This document shows positions 26,923 to 36,638 of a DNA stretch of 64,000 bases, piece by piece. The DNA is taken from the NCBI RefSeq assembly GCF_023502325.1, contig NZ_JAMFLZ010000001.1, positions 248,001 through 312,000 on the forward strand, in the 5' to 3' direction. The stretch comes from Wocania_A spongiicola (GTDB taxonomy: Bacteria; Bacteroidota; Bacteroidia; Flavobacteriales; Flavobacteriaceae). The notes below the pieces were generated by a model. That model searched no databases. It worked only from the letters and a program-made list of their open reading frames with translations, and had not been told where the DNA came from. A program made the translations under genes and the position numbers. How positions within the stretch are numbered: position 1 is the first letter of the stretch; every line of letters starts with the position of its first letter.

Positions 26923-28563
26923 ATGAGTAAGAAGACTTCAGGCTTTGATTTTCAGTCTTTGGTCATTCTTTCGTTGTTCTTTTTTCTTTTTTCTTTTCTG
27001 TCAAATGCACAAGTTACTTCAGCAATAGATTCAACCACTATAAAAATAGGTGAACAAATCACCTATCATATTCAAGTTGAAACCGATACCACAAGTTTGG
27101 TAGTGTTTCCTGAAGGACAAACATTTTCGCCTTTAGAAATGATTGAATCATATAAAGTTGATACCTTAAAAAATAATAATAAATACAACCTTATTAAAAA
27201 ATATGGTTTAACACAATTTGATTCTGGAGCATATACTATTCCTAGGCAGAAAGTTATAATTGGTAGCAAAACCTTTTTTACAGACTCATTAAAAGTTGAG
27301 GTAAATAATATTGTTGTAGATACTACTAAACAAGGTCTTTATGATATTAAACCCATTATAGAAGTAAATAAAAGTGGCAGCAATTGGTGGAAATATTTGT
27401 TACTAACATTATTAATTGTAGGTGTAATTGCATTTTTAATCTATTGGTTTATCTGGAGAAAAAAGCCACTCTCTGAAGAAGAGCAAATTGCATTATTACC
27501 ACCATATGACAGAGCAAAATTGGCTTTAATAAAGCTAGATGAAAGCCCTTATTTAGAAAACCAAAATCTAAAGGATTATTACTCAGATCTTACATTTATT
27601 ATTAGAAAATATTTAGACGAGAAAGTCTATAATCGCGCTTTAGAAAGTACAACAGACGAACTTATAAATAGGCTAACTTTACTTAAAGAAGGAAATCAAG
27701 TAGATATTAGTAAAGAAGATATTAATAACCTTGAAAGCATTTTAAAACGTGCCGATTTAGTAAAATTTGCAAAATCTGCACCAGATATAGAGTTAGCAAA
27801 ATTAGATAGAAATACTATTGATATTGAAATAGATCATGTAAAAGAAGCATTACCAGAGCCAACTGAAGAAGAAAAACTTTTAGATTTAAAATATAAAGAA
27901 GAGCAAGAGCGTAAAAAGAAACGCAAAAAGGTTATTATTACTGTTGCTATAGGAGTGTTTTTACTAATAGCTACCTTTGTTGGTTTTGGTATTAAACACG
28001 GTTTTGGTTATGTTAAAGACACCATTATAGGGCATGAAAGTAAAACTCTTTTAGAAGGTGATTGGGTTACTAGTGCTTACGGATTCCCACCAGTAACTAT
28101 TAATACACCAAAAGTTTTAAAGCGAACAGATTTACCTGTCCCAGATGAAGTGAAGGCACAGGTTGACATGACATCTTTTGTCTATGGTACCTTGTTAGAT
28201 CTTTTTAGTGTTACGGTTAATACGTCAACCTATAAAAACTTAGGAGAAAACAAGATTGATTTGGAAAAGGCATCAGAAGGAAGTATAAAATCAATGGAAG
28301 CAGTAGGAGCTAAAGACATTGTTGTGCTTCGAGATAAATTTACAACACCAAACGGAGCTGAAGGCTTAAAAACTTCAGGTACAATGAAAATACCAGGAAT
28401 AGCTTCAAAAGAGTTAAGAAGCGCACATTATGTTTTGCTACAGTTTGCATCTGAAAATGTAATGCAACAAATTATAATAACAAGCCCAGAAGATGATACG
28501 TATGCAGATCAAATGGTAGAGCGTATTTTAAATTCAGTTGAACTTAAAGAAGCAGAAGAATAA
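26923..28563 (+). CDS. Bat operon membrane protein with BatD-like N-terminal part
   Basis: The signal peptide ends in LSNAQ. About 120 residues of beta-rich periplasmic domain (SAIDSTTIKIGEQITYHIQVE) resemble a short BatD. A first membrane helix (KYLLLTLLIVGVIAFLIYWFI) is followed by a cytoplasmic helical region and a K-rich linker. A second helix (VIITVAIGVFLLIATFVGFG) precedes a 170-residue C-terminal domain I do not recognise. ATG 26848 overlaps the DUF58 stop and would add 25 unlikely residues before the signal peptide, so I chose 26923. It is a standard position in flavobacterial bat operons. Confidence 0.8.
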   Translation: MSKKTSGFDFQSLVILSLFFFLFSFLSNAQVTSAIDSTTIKIGEQITYHIQVETDTTSLVVFPEGQTFSPLEMIESYKVDTLKNNNKYNLIKKYGLTQFDSGAYTIPRQKVIIGSKTFFTDSLKVEVNNIVVDTTKQGLYDIKPIIEVNKSGSNWWKYLLLTLLIVGVIAFLIYWFIWRKKPLSEEEQIALLPPYDRAKLALIKLDESPYLENQNLKDYYSDLTFIIRKYLDEKVYNRALESTTDELINRLTLLKEGNQVDISKEDINNLESILKRADLVKFAKSAPDIELAKLDRNTIDIEIDHVKEALPEPTEEEKLLDLKYKEEQERKKKRKKVIITVAIGVFLLIATFVGFGIKHGFGYVKDTIIGHESKTLLEGDWVTSAYGFPPVTINTPKVLKRTDLPVPDEVKAQVDMTSFVYGTLLDLFSVTVNTSTYKNLGENKIDLEKASEGSIKSMEAVGAKDIVVLRDKFTTPNGAEGLKTSGTMKIPGIASKELRSAHYVLLQFASENVMQQIIITSPEDDTYADQMVERILNSVELKEAEE

Positions 28564-29567
28564 TGTTTGAAGGGATTCAATTTTTAAATAAAGAGTTGTT
28601 TTGGCTGTTGCTACTATTGCCATTAGTCATTTTGTGGTATATATTTAAGCATAAAAAACAAACAGCAGAACTTAATATATCGAGTTTAAAGGGCTTTAAA
28701 ATAACAAATTCATGGTTACCAAAAATGAAGCATGTATTGTTTTGCTTAAGGTTAATAGCTTTAGGGGTGTTAATAACTGCAATTGCTAGACCACAAACAG
28801 TTGATGTATCTACAAAAACTAAAACAACTAAAGGGATAGATATTGTTATGGCAATTGATGTTTCTGCAAGTATGCTGGCTAAAGATTTATCGCCAAATAG
28901 GTTAGAAGCCTTAAAAAAGGTAGCAGCAGAATTTATTAAGGGTAGACCAAATGATAGAATTGGTTTGGTAGAATATGCTGGTGAGGCTTATACCAAAACG
29001 CCAATTACTAGCGATAAAGCGATCGTTTTACGATCTTTAAAAGAAATAAGATACAATACGATTATTGAAGGCGGAACAGCAATAGGTATGGGCTTAGGTA
29101 CAGCTGTAAACCGATTAAAAGATAGTAAAGCAAACAGTAAAGTTATTATTTTGTTAACTGATGGGGTAAACAATTCTGGAGCTATAGACCCTAAAACGGC
29201 TAGTGTATTGGCTGTAGACAGCGAAATAAAAGTTTATACTATAGGTTTAGGAACAAACGGAATGGCATTATCGCCTGTGGCTATTTTAGCTAATGGAAAT
29301 TTTCAATACGGACGTGTACAGGTTGAAATTGATGAAGAATTGCTTAAAGAAATTGCCGAAGTTACTGGCGGAAAATATTTTAGAGCAACTAATAACAAAA
29401 AACTAGAAGAAATTTATAGCGAAATAAATAAGCTTGAAAAAACTGAAATTGAAGAATTCAAATTTTATAACTACGAAGAAAAGTATCGATTTTTAGTACT
29501 TTTAGCTGGAGCATTATTGCTTTTAGAGCTACTATTGCGTTTTACTTTCTTTAGAAGTTTTGTTTAG
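28563..29567 (+). CDS. batA: BatA: membrane-anchored von Willebrand factor A protein
   Basis: The order is N-terminal helix, second helix near residue 60, VWA domain, and a C-terminal helix (FLVLLAGALLLLELLLRF). The metal-ion-dependent adhesion site is intact: AIDVSASM (DxSxS), the conserved Thr in EGGTAIGMG, and LLTDGVNN. It should sit in the inner membrane with the VWA domain on one face, working with MoxR. Its ATG overlaps the stop of the preceding gene (TAATG). BatB follows 48 bases later with the same architecture. Confidence 0.92.
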   Translation: MFEGIQFLNKELFWLLLLLPLVILWYIFKHKKQTAELNISSLKGFKITNSWLPKMKHVLFCLRLIALGVLITAIARPQTVDVSTKTKTTKGIDIVMAIDVSASMLAKDLSPNRLEALKKVAAEFIKGRPNDRIGLVEYAGEAYTKTPITSDKAIVLRSLKEIRYNTIIEGGTAIGMGLGTAVNRLKDSKANSKVIILLTDGVNNSGAIDPKTASVLAVDSEIKVYTIGLGTNGMALSPVAILANGNFQYGRVQVEIDEELLKEIAEVTGGKYFRATNNKKLEEIYSEINKLEKTEIEEFKFYNYEEKYRFLVLLAGALLLLELLLRFTFFRSFV

Positions 29568-29615
29568 AAAAACAAGATAGTTAGTGAATTCGTTGCAGAA
29601 ACAAATAAAAAATAA

Positions 29616-30650
29616 ATGCAGTTAGAAGAAAAAATATGGTTTTGGGCACTGGGAATTATTCCAGTAATAATCCTATTCTTTTTAGTACTTCAAATATGGA
29701 AACATAAAGCGCAGAATAAGTTTGCGGATAAAAAGTTGCTTAAAAGATTAAGTCCGAATAGATCATTATTCAAATCTATTTTAAAAGTAGTTGTTTTAAG
29801 TTTGGCTTTTGCATGTTTAGCAATTGCACTAGTAAACCCAAAAATTGGGACTAAATTAGAAACTGTTAAACGCGAAGGGGTTGATATTGTTTTTGCTGTA
29901 GATGTTTCTAAAAGTATGCTTGCCGAAGATATTGCACCAAATAGATTAGAAAAAGCAAAACAACTAGTAACTCAAATCATTAATAACCTTGCAAGTGACC
30001 GTGTGGGTATAATTGCTTATGCAGGTAAAGCTTTTCCGCAGTTACCAATAACAACAGATTACGGATCAGCTAAAATGTTTTTGAGTAGTATGAATACAGA
30101 TATGCTATCGTCGCAAGGAACAGCAATTAATGAGGCCATTAAATTAGCTAAAACCTATTTTGATGATGAAGAGCAAACAAATCGGGTGCTTATTATTATT
30201 TCAGATGGTGAAGACCATAGTGAAGAAGCAGTAACTCTTGCAGAGGAAGCAAATGAAGAAGGTATCCGAATTTTTACTATTGGTGTTGGAGATGTTAAAG
30301 GAGGACCTATACCAGAAAAGCGAAATGGTATAGTTTTAAATTATAAGAAGGACAGACAAGGCGAAACAGTAATTACAAGGTTAAACGAGGAAACACTTAA
30401 AAGCATTGCTGAAGAAGCAAATGGAGCATATATAAATGGAAAAAGCACCAGTAATGTAGTTGAGAGTATTAGAGAGATATTAAATAAGATGGATAAAACC
30501 GAATTTGAAGCAAAGCAATTTGCAGAATATAAAGATCAGTTTCAATGGTTTTTAGGGTTTGGTATTTTCTTTTTATTGTTGGATGTTTTTCTTTTAGAAC
30601 GAAAAACAGCATGGTTAAAAAAGCTGAATTTGTTTAACGAGAATTTATAA
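29616..30650 (+). CDS. batB: BatB: membrane-anchored von Willebrand factor A protein
   Basis: Two N-terminal helices, a VWA domain with intact metal-site motifs (AVDVSKSM, SSQGTAINEA, IISDGEDHSEEA), then a C-terminal helix (WFLGFGIFFLLLDVFLL). It is a paralog of BatA, and the pair probably interacts through the VWA domains. The gene follows batA by 48 bases. No metal-site residue is lost, unlike some degenerate VWA paralogs. Confidence 0.92.
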   Translation: MQLEEKIWFWALGIIPVIILFFLVLQIWKHKAQNKFADKKLLKRLSPNRSLFKSILKVVVLSLAFACLAIALVNPKIGTKLETVKREGVDIVFAVDVSKSMLAEDIAPNRLEKAKQLVTQIINNLASDRVGIIAYAGKAFPQLPITTDYGSAKMFLSSMNTDMLSSQGTAINEAIKLAKTYFDDEEQTNRVLIIISDGEDHSEEAVTLAEEANEEGIRIFTIGVGDVKGGPIPEKRNGIVLNYKKDRQGETVITRLNEETLKSIAEEANGAYINGKSTSNVVESIREILNKMDKTEFEAKQFAEYKDQFQWFLGFGIFFLLLDVFLLERKTAWLKKLNLFNENL

Positions 30651-30704
30651 ATTTTTTAACGAACATAAATTGAAAGGTTTAATATCTTAGGATAATAAAA
30701 TGAT

Positions 30705-31208
30705 ATGAAAAGAATAGTAGTCATATTTCTAATAGTTTTTATGCCAATAGTAACTATGGGTCAAAGTGCAGAGCTTTCTATATTTGAAAATTTAATTGAT
30801 AAAACATGGAAAGCTGATGGCAATTGGGGAGATGGGAGTAAATTTATTCAAGAAATCACTTTTAAATATGACCTAGAGAAAACCATTATTATAGCAGATT
30901 CAAAAGGATTTATTGATAAAGAGCAAACTCAAATAGGTGATAGAAATATGGGAATTAGAAAATTTGATGCAGCTTCTAAAACCATAAAGTTTTGGGAATT
31001 TGATGTTTTTGGCGGAGTAACAGAAGGTACGGTACTTGCAGAAGGAAAAAATATTATTTATCAATATCAGTATGGAACATCTGTAGTTACAGATATGTGG
31101 GAATATGTTAATGACAATACCTATAATTTTAAAGTAGGGACTTATGAAAAAGGGGTGTGGAAACAAGTTTATTTAAGCACTCAATTTATAAGACAAACCA
31201 AAGAGTAA
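30705..31208 (+). CDS. Secreted protein of unknown function inserted in the bat operon
   Basis: A signal peptide (FLIVFMPIVTMGQ) precedes about 148 residues. The pattern LIDKTWKADGNWGDGSKFIQEITF, IRKFDAASKTIKFWEFDVFG and a WEYVNDNTYNF strand suggests a lipocalin/THAP4-like or DUF1579-like beta-barrel. I give no function. It sits between batB and batC, a slot that is normally empty, and is in the operon orientation with a 54-base gap before it and an 11-base gap after it. Confidence 0.7.
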   Translation: MKRIVVIFLIVFMPIVTMGQSAELSIFENLIDKTWKADGNWGDGSKFIQEITFKYDLEKTIIIADSKGFIDKEQTQIGDRNMGIRKFDAASKTIKFWEFDVFGGVTEGTVLAEGKNIIYQYQYGTSVVTDMWEYVNDNTYNFKVGTYEKGVWKQVYLSTQFIRQTKE

Positions 31209-31219
31209 TAATTAAAAAC

Positions 31220-32041
31220 ATGAAACATTTATTATTCATATTTATTTTAATATCGAGCATTTCTTTTGCACAAGAAAAAGAGGAGTTATTAGCATTAAAA
31301 AAAGCCAATAACTATGTGCATGAAGGAAATTCTTTAGTAAATGAAGACGACTTTGTTTCAGCAGAAATGGCATATAGAAAGGCCATATCAGAGCAACCAA
31401 CAAGCGTAGCTGGAGTTTATAATTTAGGAAATTCGTATTACAAAAAAGGGAATTACGAAGAGGCTTTATATCGCCACCAACAAGCTGTAAAAAGTGCTGT
31501 GTCAAAAACCGAAAAGCATAAAGCATTTCATAATATTGGCAATATATTAATGCAAAATAAAAAGTGTAAGGAAGCTGTTGAAGCTTATAAAAGTGCTTTA
31601 AGGAATGACCCTTCTGATGATGAAACACGTTATAACCTTGGTTTAGCTAAAGTTTGTGCCGAACAACAAAAAGATCAGCAAGACCAAAATAAAGACGACG
31701 AAAACAAAGAGGATCAAGAGAAGAAAGAAAACGAGGATAAAAAAGATAAAGAAGGCGAAAACAAAGACGATAAGAAAGACGAAGGCGATAAGGATAAAAA
31801 AGAAGGAGAAGATAAAAAAGATGACGAAGGCAAGCCTAAAGATGAAAAAGAAGATAAAGGAAAGGGAGAAGATGATAAGAAAAAAGAGCAACAAAAACTT
31901 AAGCCTCAACCAGGTCAATTATCGCCTCAGCAAATAAAGAGTTTATTAGAAGCTATGAATAACCAAGAAAAAAAGGTTCAAGAGAAAATGAATGCTGAAA
32001 AGCAAAAAGGCGTAAAAATAAAAACAGAAAAAGACTGGTAA
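31220..32041 (+). CDS. batC: BatC: TPR protein with long acidic/basic linker
   Basis: The signal peptide ends SISFAQ. Three or so tetratricopeptide repeats follow (EAMAYRKAISEQPTSVAGVYNLGNSYYKKGNYEEAL-like pattern seen at 31350-31480 and again to 31640). A low-complexity K/D/E linker spans about residues 150-227, then a short tail has SPQQIKSLLEAMNNQEK. The TPRs should bind protein partners in the periplasm. I start at MKHLLFIFIL because it begins the signal peptide; a longer frame starts inside the preceding gene. Confidence 0.88.
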   Translation: MKHLLFIFILISSISFAQEKEELLALKKANNYVHEGNSLVNEDDFVSAEMAYRKAISEQPTSVAGVYNLGNSYYKKGNYEEALYRHQQAVKSAVSKTEKHKAFHNIGNILMQNKKCKEAVEAYKSALRNDPSDDETRYNLGLAKVCAEQQKDQQDQNKDDENKEDQEKKENEDKKDKEGENKDDKKDEGDKDKKEGEDKKDDEGKPKDEKEDKGKGEDDKKKEQQKLKPQPGQLSPQQIKSLLEAMNNQEKKVQEKMNAEKQKGVKIKTEKDW

Positions 32042-32063
32042 AACTTAGTTGTTGTAAATAAAA

Positions 32064-33839
32064 ATGAAATTAAAAACCCGCATATTAATTTTAGTACTAA
32101 TGTTAGGAACTAGTTTTGCCTTTTCTCAGGTAAAATTTGAAGCCAAGGTTAGTAAAAAGAAATTAGGTGTAAATGAACGTTTACGAGTTGATTTTGAAAT
32201 GAATCAAGATGGGGATAATTTTAATCCACCAAGCTTTACAGGTTTTACAATTATTGGTGGACCAAATCAATCGGTAAGTAATTCATGGATTAATGGTGTT
32301 CGAACTTATAAAAAAACATATAGTTATTTTTTAGCACCAAAAAAACAAGGAAACTTTACTATTAAGCAGGCAACAATTACTATTGAAGGTGAAACCTATA
32401 AAACATTACCAACAAAAATTGTGGTTACAGCTGCAGTCGATAAACCCAAAGACCCTAATGACCCAAATTATATAGCATCAGAAAACATTCATTTAATTGC
32501 TGAAGTTTCAAAATCTAATCCGTATTTAAATGAAGCTATTACTGTGGTATACAAACTATACGTGTCACCAAATACAGGGGTTGATAATTGGCGCGAGATT
32601 GACAGTCCAAGATATAACGATTTTTGGAGTCAGAACATAGATATGAAGGGGCAAAAGGTCCAAAACGGAACATATAAAGGAGAGGATTATAGATTTTTAG
32701 TTTTACGTAAAACAGTATTATATCCTCAAAAAACAGGAAAACTAAATATAGAACCTTTAAGTTTAGATATAACAGTACAGGTACCAACAAATAGACGAGA
32801 CATTTTTGGTAGTCGTTTAATGACTCGTGTTCATAAAACTGTTTCGGCAGGGAATAAAATTATTAATGTTAAAGCTTTGCCAGAAGCAGGAAAACCAATT
32901 GATTTTACAGGGGCTGTTGGTAGCTTTAAGTTTAATGTATCAACATCAAAAACAGAATTAGATGCCTCAGAATCCCTTCAAGTAAAAGTAAATGTAAGTG
33001 GAAAGGGCAATTTAAAATTATTTAAATTACCTAAAATTTCATTACCAAGCTCTTTAGAAGTGTATGAGCCAGAACATGCCGAAAATGTTAAAACAAATTT
33101 GGCGGGTATGCAAGGAAGTATTTCAGATAGCTATACCGTTGTGCCTCAGTATAAAGGCAAGTACCCAATACCAAATATTACTTTTTCTTATTTTGATTTA
33201 GAAACAGAAAGTTATAAAAGGTTGTCGTCAGATGAGATTGTAATCGATGTTTTAGATGGGCCTCTTAATAATAATGATTCAAATTCAAATGTAACTACTG
33301 CAAACTCAGGAAAACAGCGTGTAGTTTTAAACAATGATCAATTTGCATTTATAAAAACAAAAACGAATTTTACATCTACAAAGCCAACATATTTTTTTAA
33401 GACTCCATTGTTTTGGAGTGCACTATTATTACCCTTTTTAGCCATTCCATTAGCTATTGTTATTAGAAAGAAGAAAGCAACTAGAGATGCTGATGTTTAT
33501 GGTAATAAAATTAGAAAAGCAGATAAATTAGCTAAGAAATATTTAGGTAATGCTAAAAAAGCATTAGGTAAAAAGGAGGCCTTTTATATAGCTCTAGAAA
33601 AAGCATTGCACAATTATTTAAAAGCCAAATTGCATATAGAAATAAGCGACTTAAGTAAAGACAAAATAATTAGCTTGCTTAAAGATAAAAAGGTTGATGA
33701 TACAGCTATTACAGATTTTGTAAGTATTATTAAAAATTGTGAATTAGCACGTTATACACCTATTACAAATGTAGAAATGCAACAAGATTACGAGAAGGCA
33801 GCTAAAACTATTTCGTTAATAGATAAACAAGCACGTTAA
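32064..33839 (+). CDS. batD: BatD: beta-domain membrane protein of the Bat complex
   Basis: After a signal peptide (MLGTSFAFSQ), several immunoglobulin-like oxygen-tolerance domains fill residues about 20-400. Typical BatD stretches are RVDFEMNQDGDNFNPPSF, GPNQSVSNSWINGV, YSYFLAPKKQGNFTI and LKLFKLPKISLPSSLEVY. A single helix near 447-467 (FWSALLLPFLAIPLAIVI) anchors it, followed by a 120-residue cytoplasmic helical tail. Length and order match full BatD, so it is the true batD and the gene at 26923 is its shorter relative. Confidence 0.9.
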   Translation: MKLKTRILILVLMLGTSFAFSQVKFEAKVSKKKLGVNERLRVDFEMNQDGDNFNPPSFTGFTIIGGPNQSVSNSWINGVRTYKKTYSYFLAPKKQGNFTIKQATITIEGETYKTLPTKIVVTAAVDKPKDPNDPNYIASENIHLIAEVSKSNPYLNEAITVVYKLYVSPNTGVDNWREIDSPRYNDFWSQNIDMKGQKVQNGTYKGEDYRFLVLRKTVLYPQKTGKLNIEPLSLDITVQVPTNRRDIFGSRLMTRVHKTVSAGNKIINVKALPEAGKPIDFTGAVGSFKFNVSTSKTELDASESLQVKVNVSGKGNLKLFKLPKISLPSSLEVYEPEHAENVKTNLAGMQGSISDSYTVVPQYKGKYPIPNITFSYFDLETESYKRLSSDEIVIDVLDGPLNNNDSNSNVTTANSGKQRVVLNNDQFAFIKTKTNFTSTKPTYFFKTPLFWSALLLPFLAIPLAIVIRKKKATRDADVYGNKIRKADKLAKKYLGNAKKALGKKEAFYIALEKALHNYLKAKLHIEISDLSKDKIISLLKDKKVDDTAITDFVSIIKNCELARYTPITNVEMQQDYEKAAKTISLIDKQAR

Positions 33840-34601
33840 ATGAAACAAATAGTATACATTTTAACATTCTTATATAGCATTACTGCTTTTCCTCAAAATG
33901 AGGCTATTTTCGAGCAAGCAAATGCATTATATAATGAAGGGAAATATGCTGAAGCCATAGATAAATACAACCGTATTATAGAAACTAAAGTACATTCGGC
34001 AGATTTGTATTTTAATTTAGCAAATGCGCATTATAAATTAAATAACATTGCACCAAGTATTTACTTTTATGAAAAAGCATTACAATTATCACCAAATGAT
34101 GATGACATAAAAAACAACATGGCATTTGCAAAAAACATGACTATAGATGCTATTGATGTTATTCCAGAAACAGGCTTTACTAAGCTTACTAAAAATATAA
34201 CTAACATGATGAGTTTTGATGCTTGGTCAAAAACATCTGTTGTTTTTGTATTGTGCTTCGTTATATTATTTTTAATCTATTATTTTGCCTATTCTACAAT
34301 CAATAAACGTCTTGCTTTTATAGGTAGTGTAGCAAGTTTATTGTTATTGTGTATTTCACTAAGCCTAGCATTTCACAAATTTAATATTGATAAAAATAAC
34401 AAGCCCGCTATTGTTTTCGTACAAGAAAGTAAAGTAAAGAGTGAACCAAACTCAAGAAGCGATGAGTCTTTTAGGTTACATGAAGGTACCAAGGTTCAAG
34501 TTTTAGACACTGTGAACAATTGGAAAAAAATAAAGTTATCAGATGGGAAAACAGGTTGGGTGAATTCTGAAGATATTAAAATGTTAAGCAATTTTTATTA
34601 A
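33840..34601 (+). CDS. batE: BatE: TPR, membrane and SH3-domain protein
   Basis: A signal peptide leads to TPRs (ANALYNEGKYAEAIDKYNRII, then YFNLANAHYKLNNIAPSIYFYEKAL). Two adjacent hydrophobic segments lie near 128-146 and 155-176. A C-terminal bacterial SH3 domain (VKSEPNSRSDESFRLHEG, GWVNSEDI) closes the protein. It starts immediately after the batD stop with no gap. It ends the bat operon; the next gene has its own AT-rich leader. Confidence 0.9.
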   Translation: MKQIVYILTFLYSITAFPQNEAIFEQANALYNEGKYAEAIDKYNRIIETKVHSADLYFNLANAHYKLNNIAPSIYFYEKALQLSPNDDDIKNNMAFAKNMTIDAIDVIPETGFTKLTKNITNMMSFDAWSKTSVVFVLCFVILFLIYYFAYSTINKRLAFIGSVASLLLLCISLSLAFHKFNIDKNNKPAIVFVQESKVKSEPNSRSDESFRLHEGTKVQVLDTVNNWKKIKLSDGKTGWVNSEDIKMLSNFY

Positions 34602-34652
34602 ACAAAATAAATTTTAAATACTATATTTACAATTGGTAAAATTCAAAATTAT

Positions 34653-34955
34653 ATGCTAAAAAACATAGCTTCTATTTTTTTTTCAGTAGTCTTTTTACTG
34701 TTTACAGTAGCTCCAACTATTATTTATATGGTTGATGATTCTATTGATGTTTCTGTGTTTTATTCTTCTTCTGAAGAGGAAGAAAAAGGGCATGAAAAAA
34801 ACAAAGACACAGAAGTTTTATTTTCAGAAAGTATTGACAATGATTTTGTTTTTGATTCAAAAAAGACCAATAATAATTTAGGGTATTGTTACAAAAAATA
34901 TCCTAAAACGCATTTAAACCTTATCTCTCCCCCTCCAGAATTACACATATTATAA
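34653..34955 (+). CDS. Small exported or membrane-anchored protein of unknown function
   Basis: The 100-residue protein has one N-terminal hydrophobic segment (IASIFFSVVFLLFTVAPTIIYMV), then an acidic EEEE stretch and a Lys/Pro-rich C-terminus ending SPPPELHIL. I recognise no domain. It lies between batE and the first SulP transporter, in the same direction. Similar small proteins occur beside transporters in related genomes as far as I recall, but that is not evidence of function here. Confidence 0.55.
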   Translation: MLKNIASIFFSVVFLLFTVAPTIIYMVDDSIDVSVFYSSSEEEEKGHEKNKDTEVLFSESIDNDFVFDSKKTNNNLGYCYKKYPKTHLNLISPPPELHIL

Positions 34956-35053
34956 TATTTCAGGTTTTAACCTTTTTAAAAAGGTAATTTAATTAGTCAA
35001 AAACTTTTAGTTTAAAATTTAAGCAAAACTAAAAGCAACTTTTAATTTAGAAT

Positions 35054-36622
35054 ATGTTTAAAACTATTAAAAATGACTTGCCAGCAAGTATAGTCGTATT
35101 TTTTGTAGCACTACCATTATGTTTAGGTATTGCTTTAGCAAGTGGGGCACCACTTTTTTCAGGATTAATTGCAGGAATTATTGGAGGTATTGTTGTAGGG
35201 TTATTAAGTGGCTCTAAAATTGGGGTGAGCGGCCCCGCAGCTGGATTAGCAGCTATAGTATTAACCGCTATAGGAACTTTGGGAGGGTATGAAAACTTTT
35301 TACTAGCCGTTGTTATAGGTGGCATTATTCAAATTTTATTTGGAGCCCTTAAAGCAGGAATTATTGGGTATTATTTCCCGTCATCAGTAATTAAAGGGAT
35401 GCTAACTGGTATTGGAATTATTATTATTTTAAAACAGATACCACACTTTTTTGGTTATGACAAAGCGTTCACATTATTTAAAGTGAATGGAGAAACCACT
35501 CTAACACAGATATTCAATATTTTCGATCATATTCAAGTTGGGTCAACTATTATAGGCTTTTTGGGGTTAGCTATTTTATTACTTTGGGATAAAGTACTAT
35601 CAAAAAAAAGCAAAATATTTCAGATAGTTCAAGGGCCTTTGGTTGCTGTTGCTGTTGGAATTATTTTTTATGTTATAACACAACCCTATACATCGTTAAA
35701 CATTTCAGAATCACATTTAGTTAATGTGCCAATTCCAGATGATTTATCAACGTTTTTTGCACAATTTAGTTTTCCTAATTTTGGTGCTATATCTAATCCT
35801 GATATTTGGATTGTAGCATTTACGATTGCTTTGGTAGCAAGCTTAGAAACCCTTTTGTGCGTGGAAGCTACAGACAAATTAGACCCAAATAAAAATGTTA
35901 CACCAACAAACAGGGAATTGTTTGCCCAAGGAACAGGTAACATTATATCTGGTTTAATTGGTGGTTTGCCAATAACACAAGTTATTGTTCGTAGTTCTGC
36001 AAACATTCAATCTGGCGGAAAAAGTAAGCTATCAGCAATCATTCACGGGTTTTTATTGATAATTTCTGTAGTTCTAATACCTAGGCTATTAAATATGATT
36101 CCGCTATCTGTTTTAGCCGCTATTTTATTAATTGTAGGTTACAAATTGGCAAAACCTAAGCTGTTTAAAAAAATGTATCAAATGGGATGGAAACAGTGGA
36201 TACCCTTTAATGTTACTGTTTTTGGAATTGTTTTTATCGATTTATTGTATGGTATCGGTTTAGGGCTTGCAGTAGGTATTATAGTTATTCTTATTAAAAG
36301 TTACCAAAATTCACACTTTTTACATATTGAAGATAAAAGCAATGGCAAGCAAAAGCTAAAAATGACCTTAGCAGAAGAGGTAACGTTTTTTAACAAAGGA
36401 GCTATTTTAAAGGAATTAGATAGACTTCCTGAAAACTCATTTTTAGAGCTAGATGTTAGAAAAACGAGGTTTTTAGATAATGATATTGTTGAAATTCTTG
36501 AAGATTTTGCCCATAAAGCAAAAACAAGGCATATTGATATAAAACTGATTTCTGAACGTGGTATTGTTGAAAATCCAGATAGTTATATTGAATTTTTTAA
36601 ACTAAGACCAAAAACGGCATAA
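35054..36622 (+). CDS. SulP-family anion transporter (probable bicarbonate or sulfate permease) 1
   Basis: A polytopic membrane protein with the SulP signature features DLPASIVVFFVALPLCLGIALASG, SGPAAGLAAIV and VASLETLLCVEATDKLDPNK, then NRELFAQGTGNIISGLIGGLP. A short STAS-like cytoplasmic domain closes it (FFNKGAILKELDRLPENSFLELDVRKTRFLDN). The substrate cannot be read from sequence. Bicarbonate is favoured because a carbonic anhydrase gene ends the cluster (39247). A DUF2490 gene follows after one base, suggesting co-translation. Confidence 0.87.
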   Translation: MFKTIKNDLPASIVVFFVALPLCLGIALASGAPLFSGLIAGIIGGIVVGLLSGSKIGVSGPAAGLAAIVLTAIGTLGGYENFLLAVVIGGIIQILFGALKAGIIGYYFPSSVIKGMLTGIGIIIILKQIPHFFGYDKAFTLFKVNGETTLTQIFNIFDHIQVGSTIIGFLGLAILLLWDKVLSKKSKIFQIVQGPLVAVAVGIIFYVITQPYTSLNISESHLVNVPIPDDLSTFFAQFSFPNFGAISNPDIWIVAFTIALVASLETLLCVEATDKLDPNKNVTPTNRELFAQGTGNIISGLIGGLPITQVIVRSSANIQSGGKSKLSAIIHGFLLIISVVLIPRLLNMIPLSVLAAILLIVGYKLAKPKLFKKMYQMGWKQWIPFNVTVFGIVFIDLLYGIGLGLAVGIIVILIKSYQNSHFLHIEDKSNGKQKLKMTLAEEVTFFNKGAILKELDRLPENSFLELDVRKTRFLDNDIVEILEDFAHKAKTRHIDIKLISERGIVENPDSYIEFFKLRPKTA

Positions 36623-36638
36623 AATGAGAGAAATTAAT

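Noticed and set aside
31643..31937. Open frames on both strands over the BatC linker (hydrophobic on minus, Lys/Arg-rich on plus)
   Set aside because: They are produced by GA-rich low-complexity DNA; BatC in the main frame has signal peptide, TPRs and operon position.
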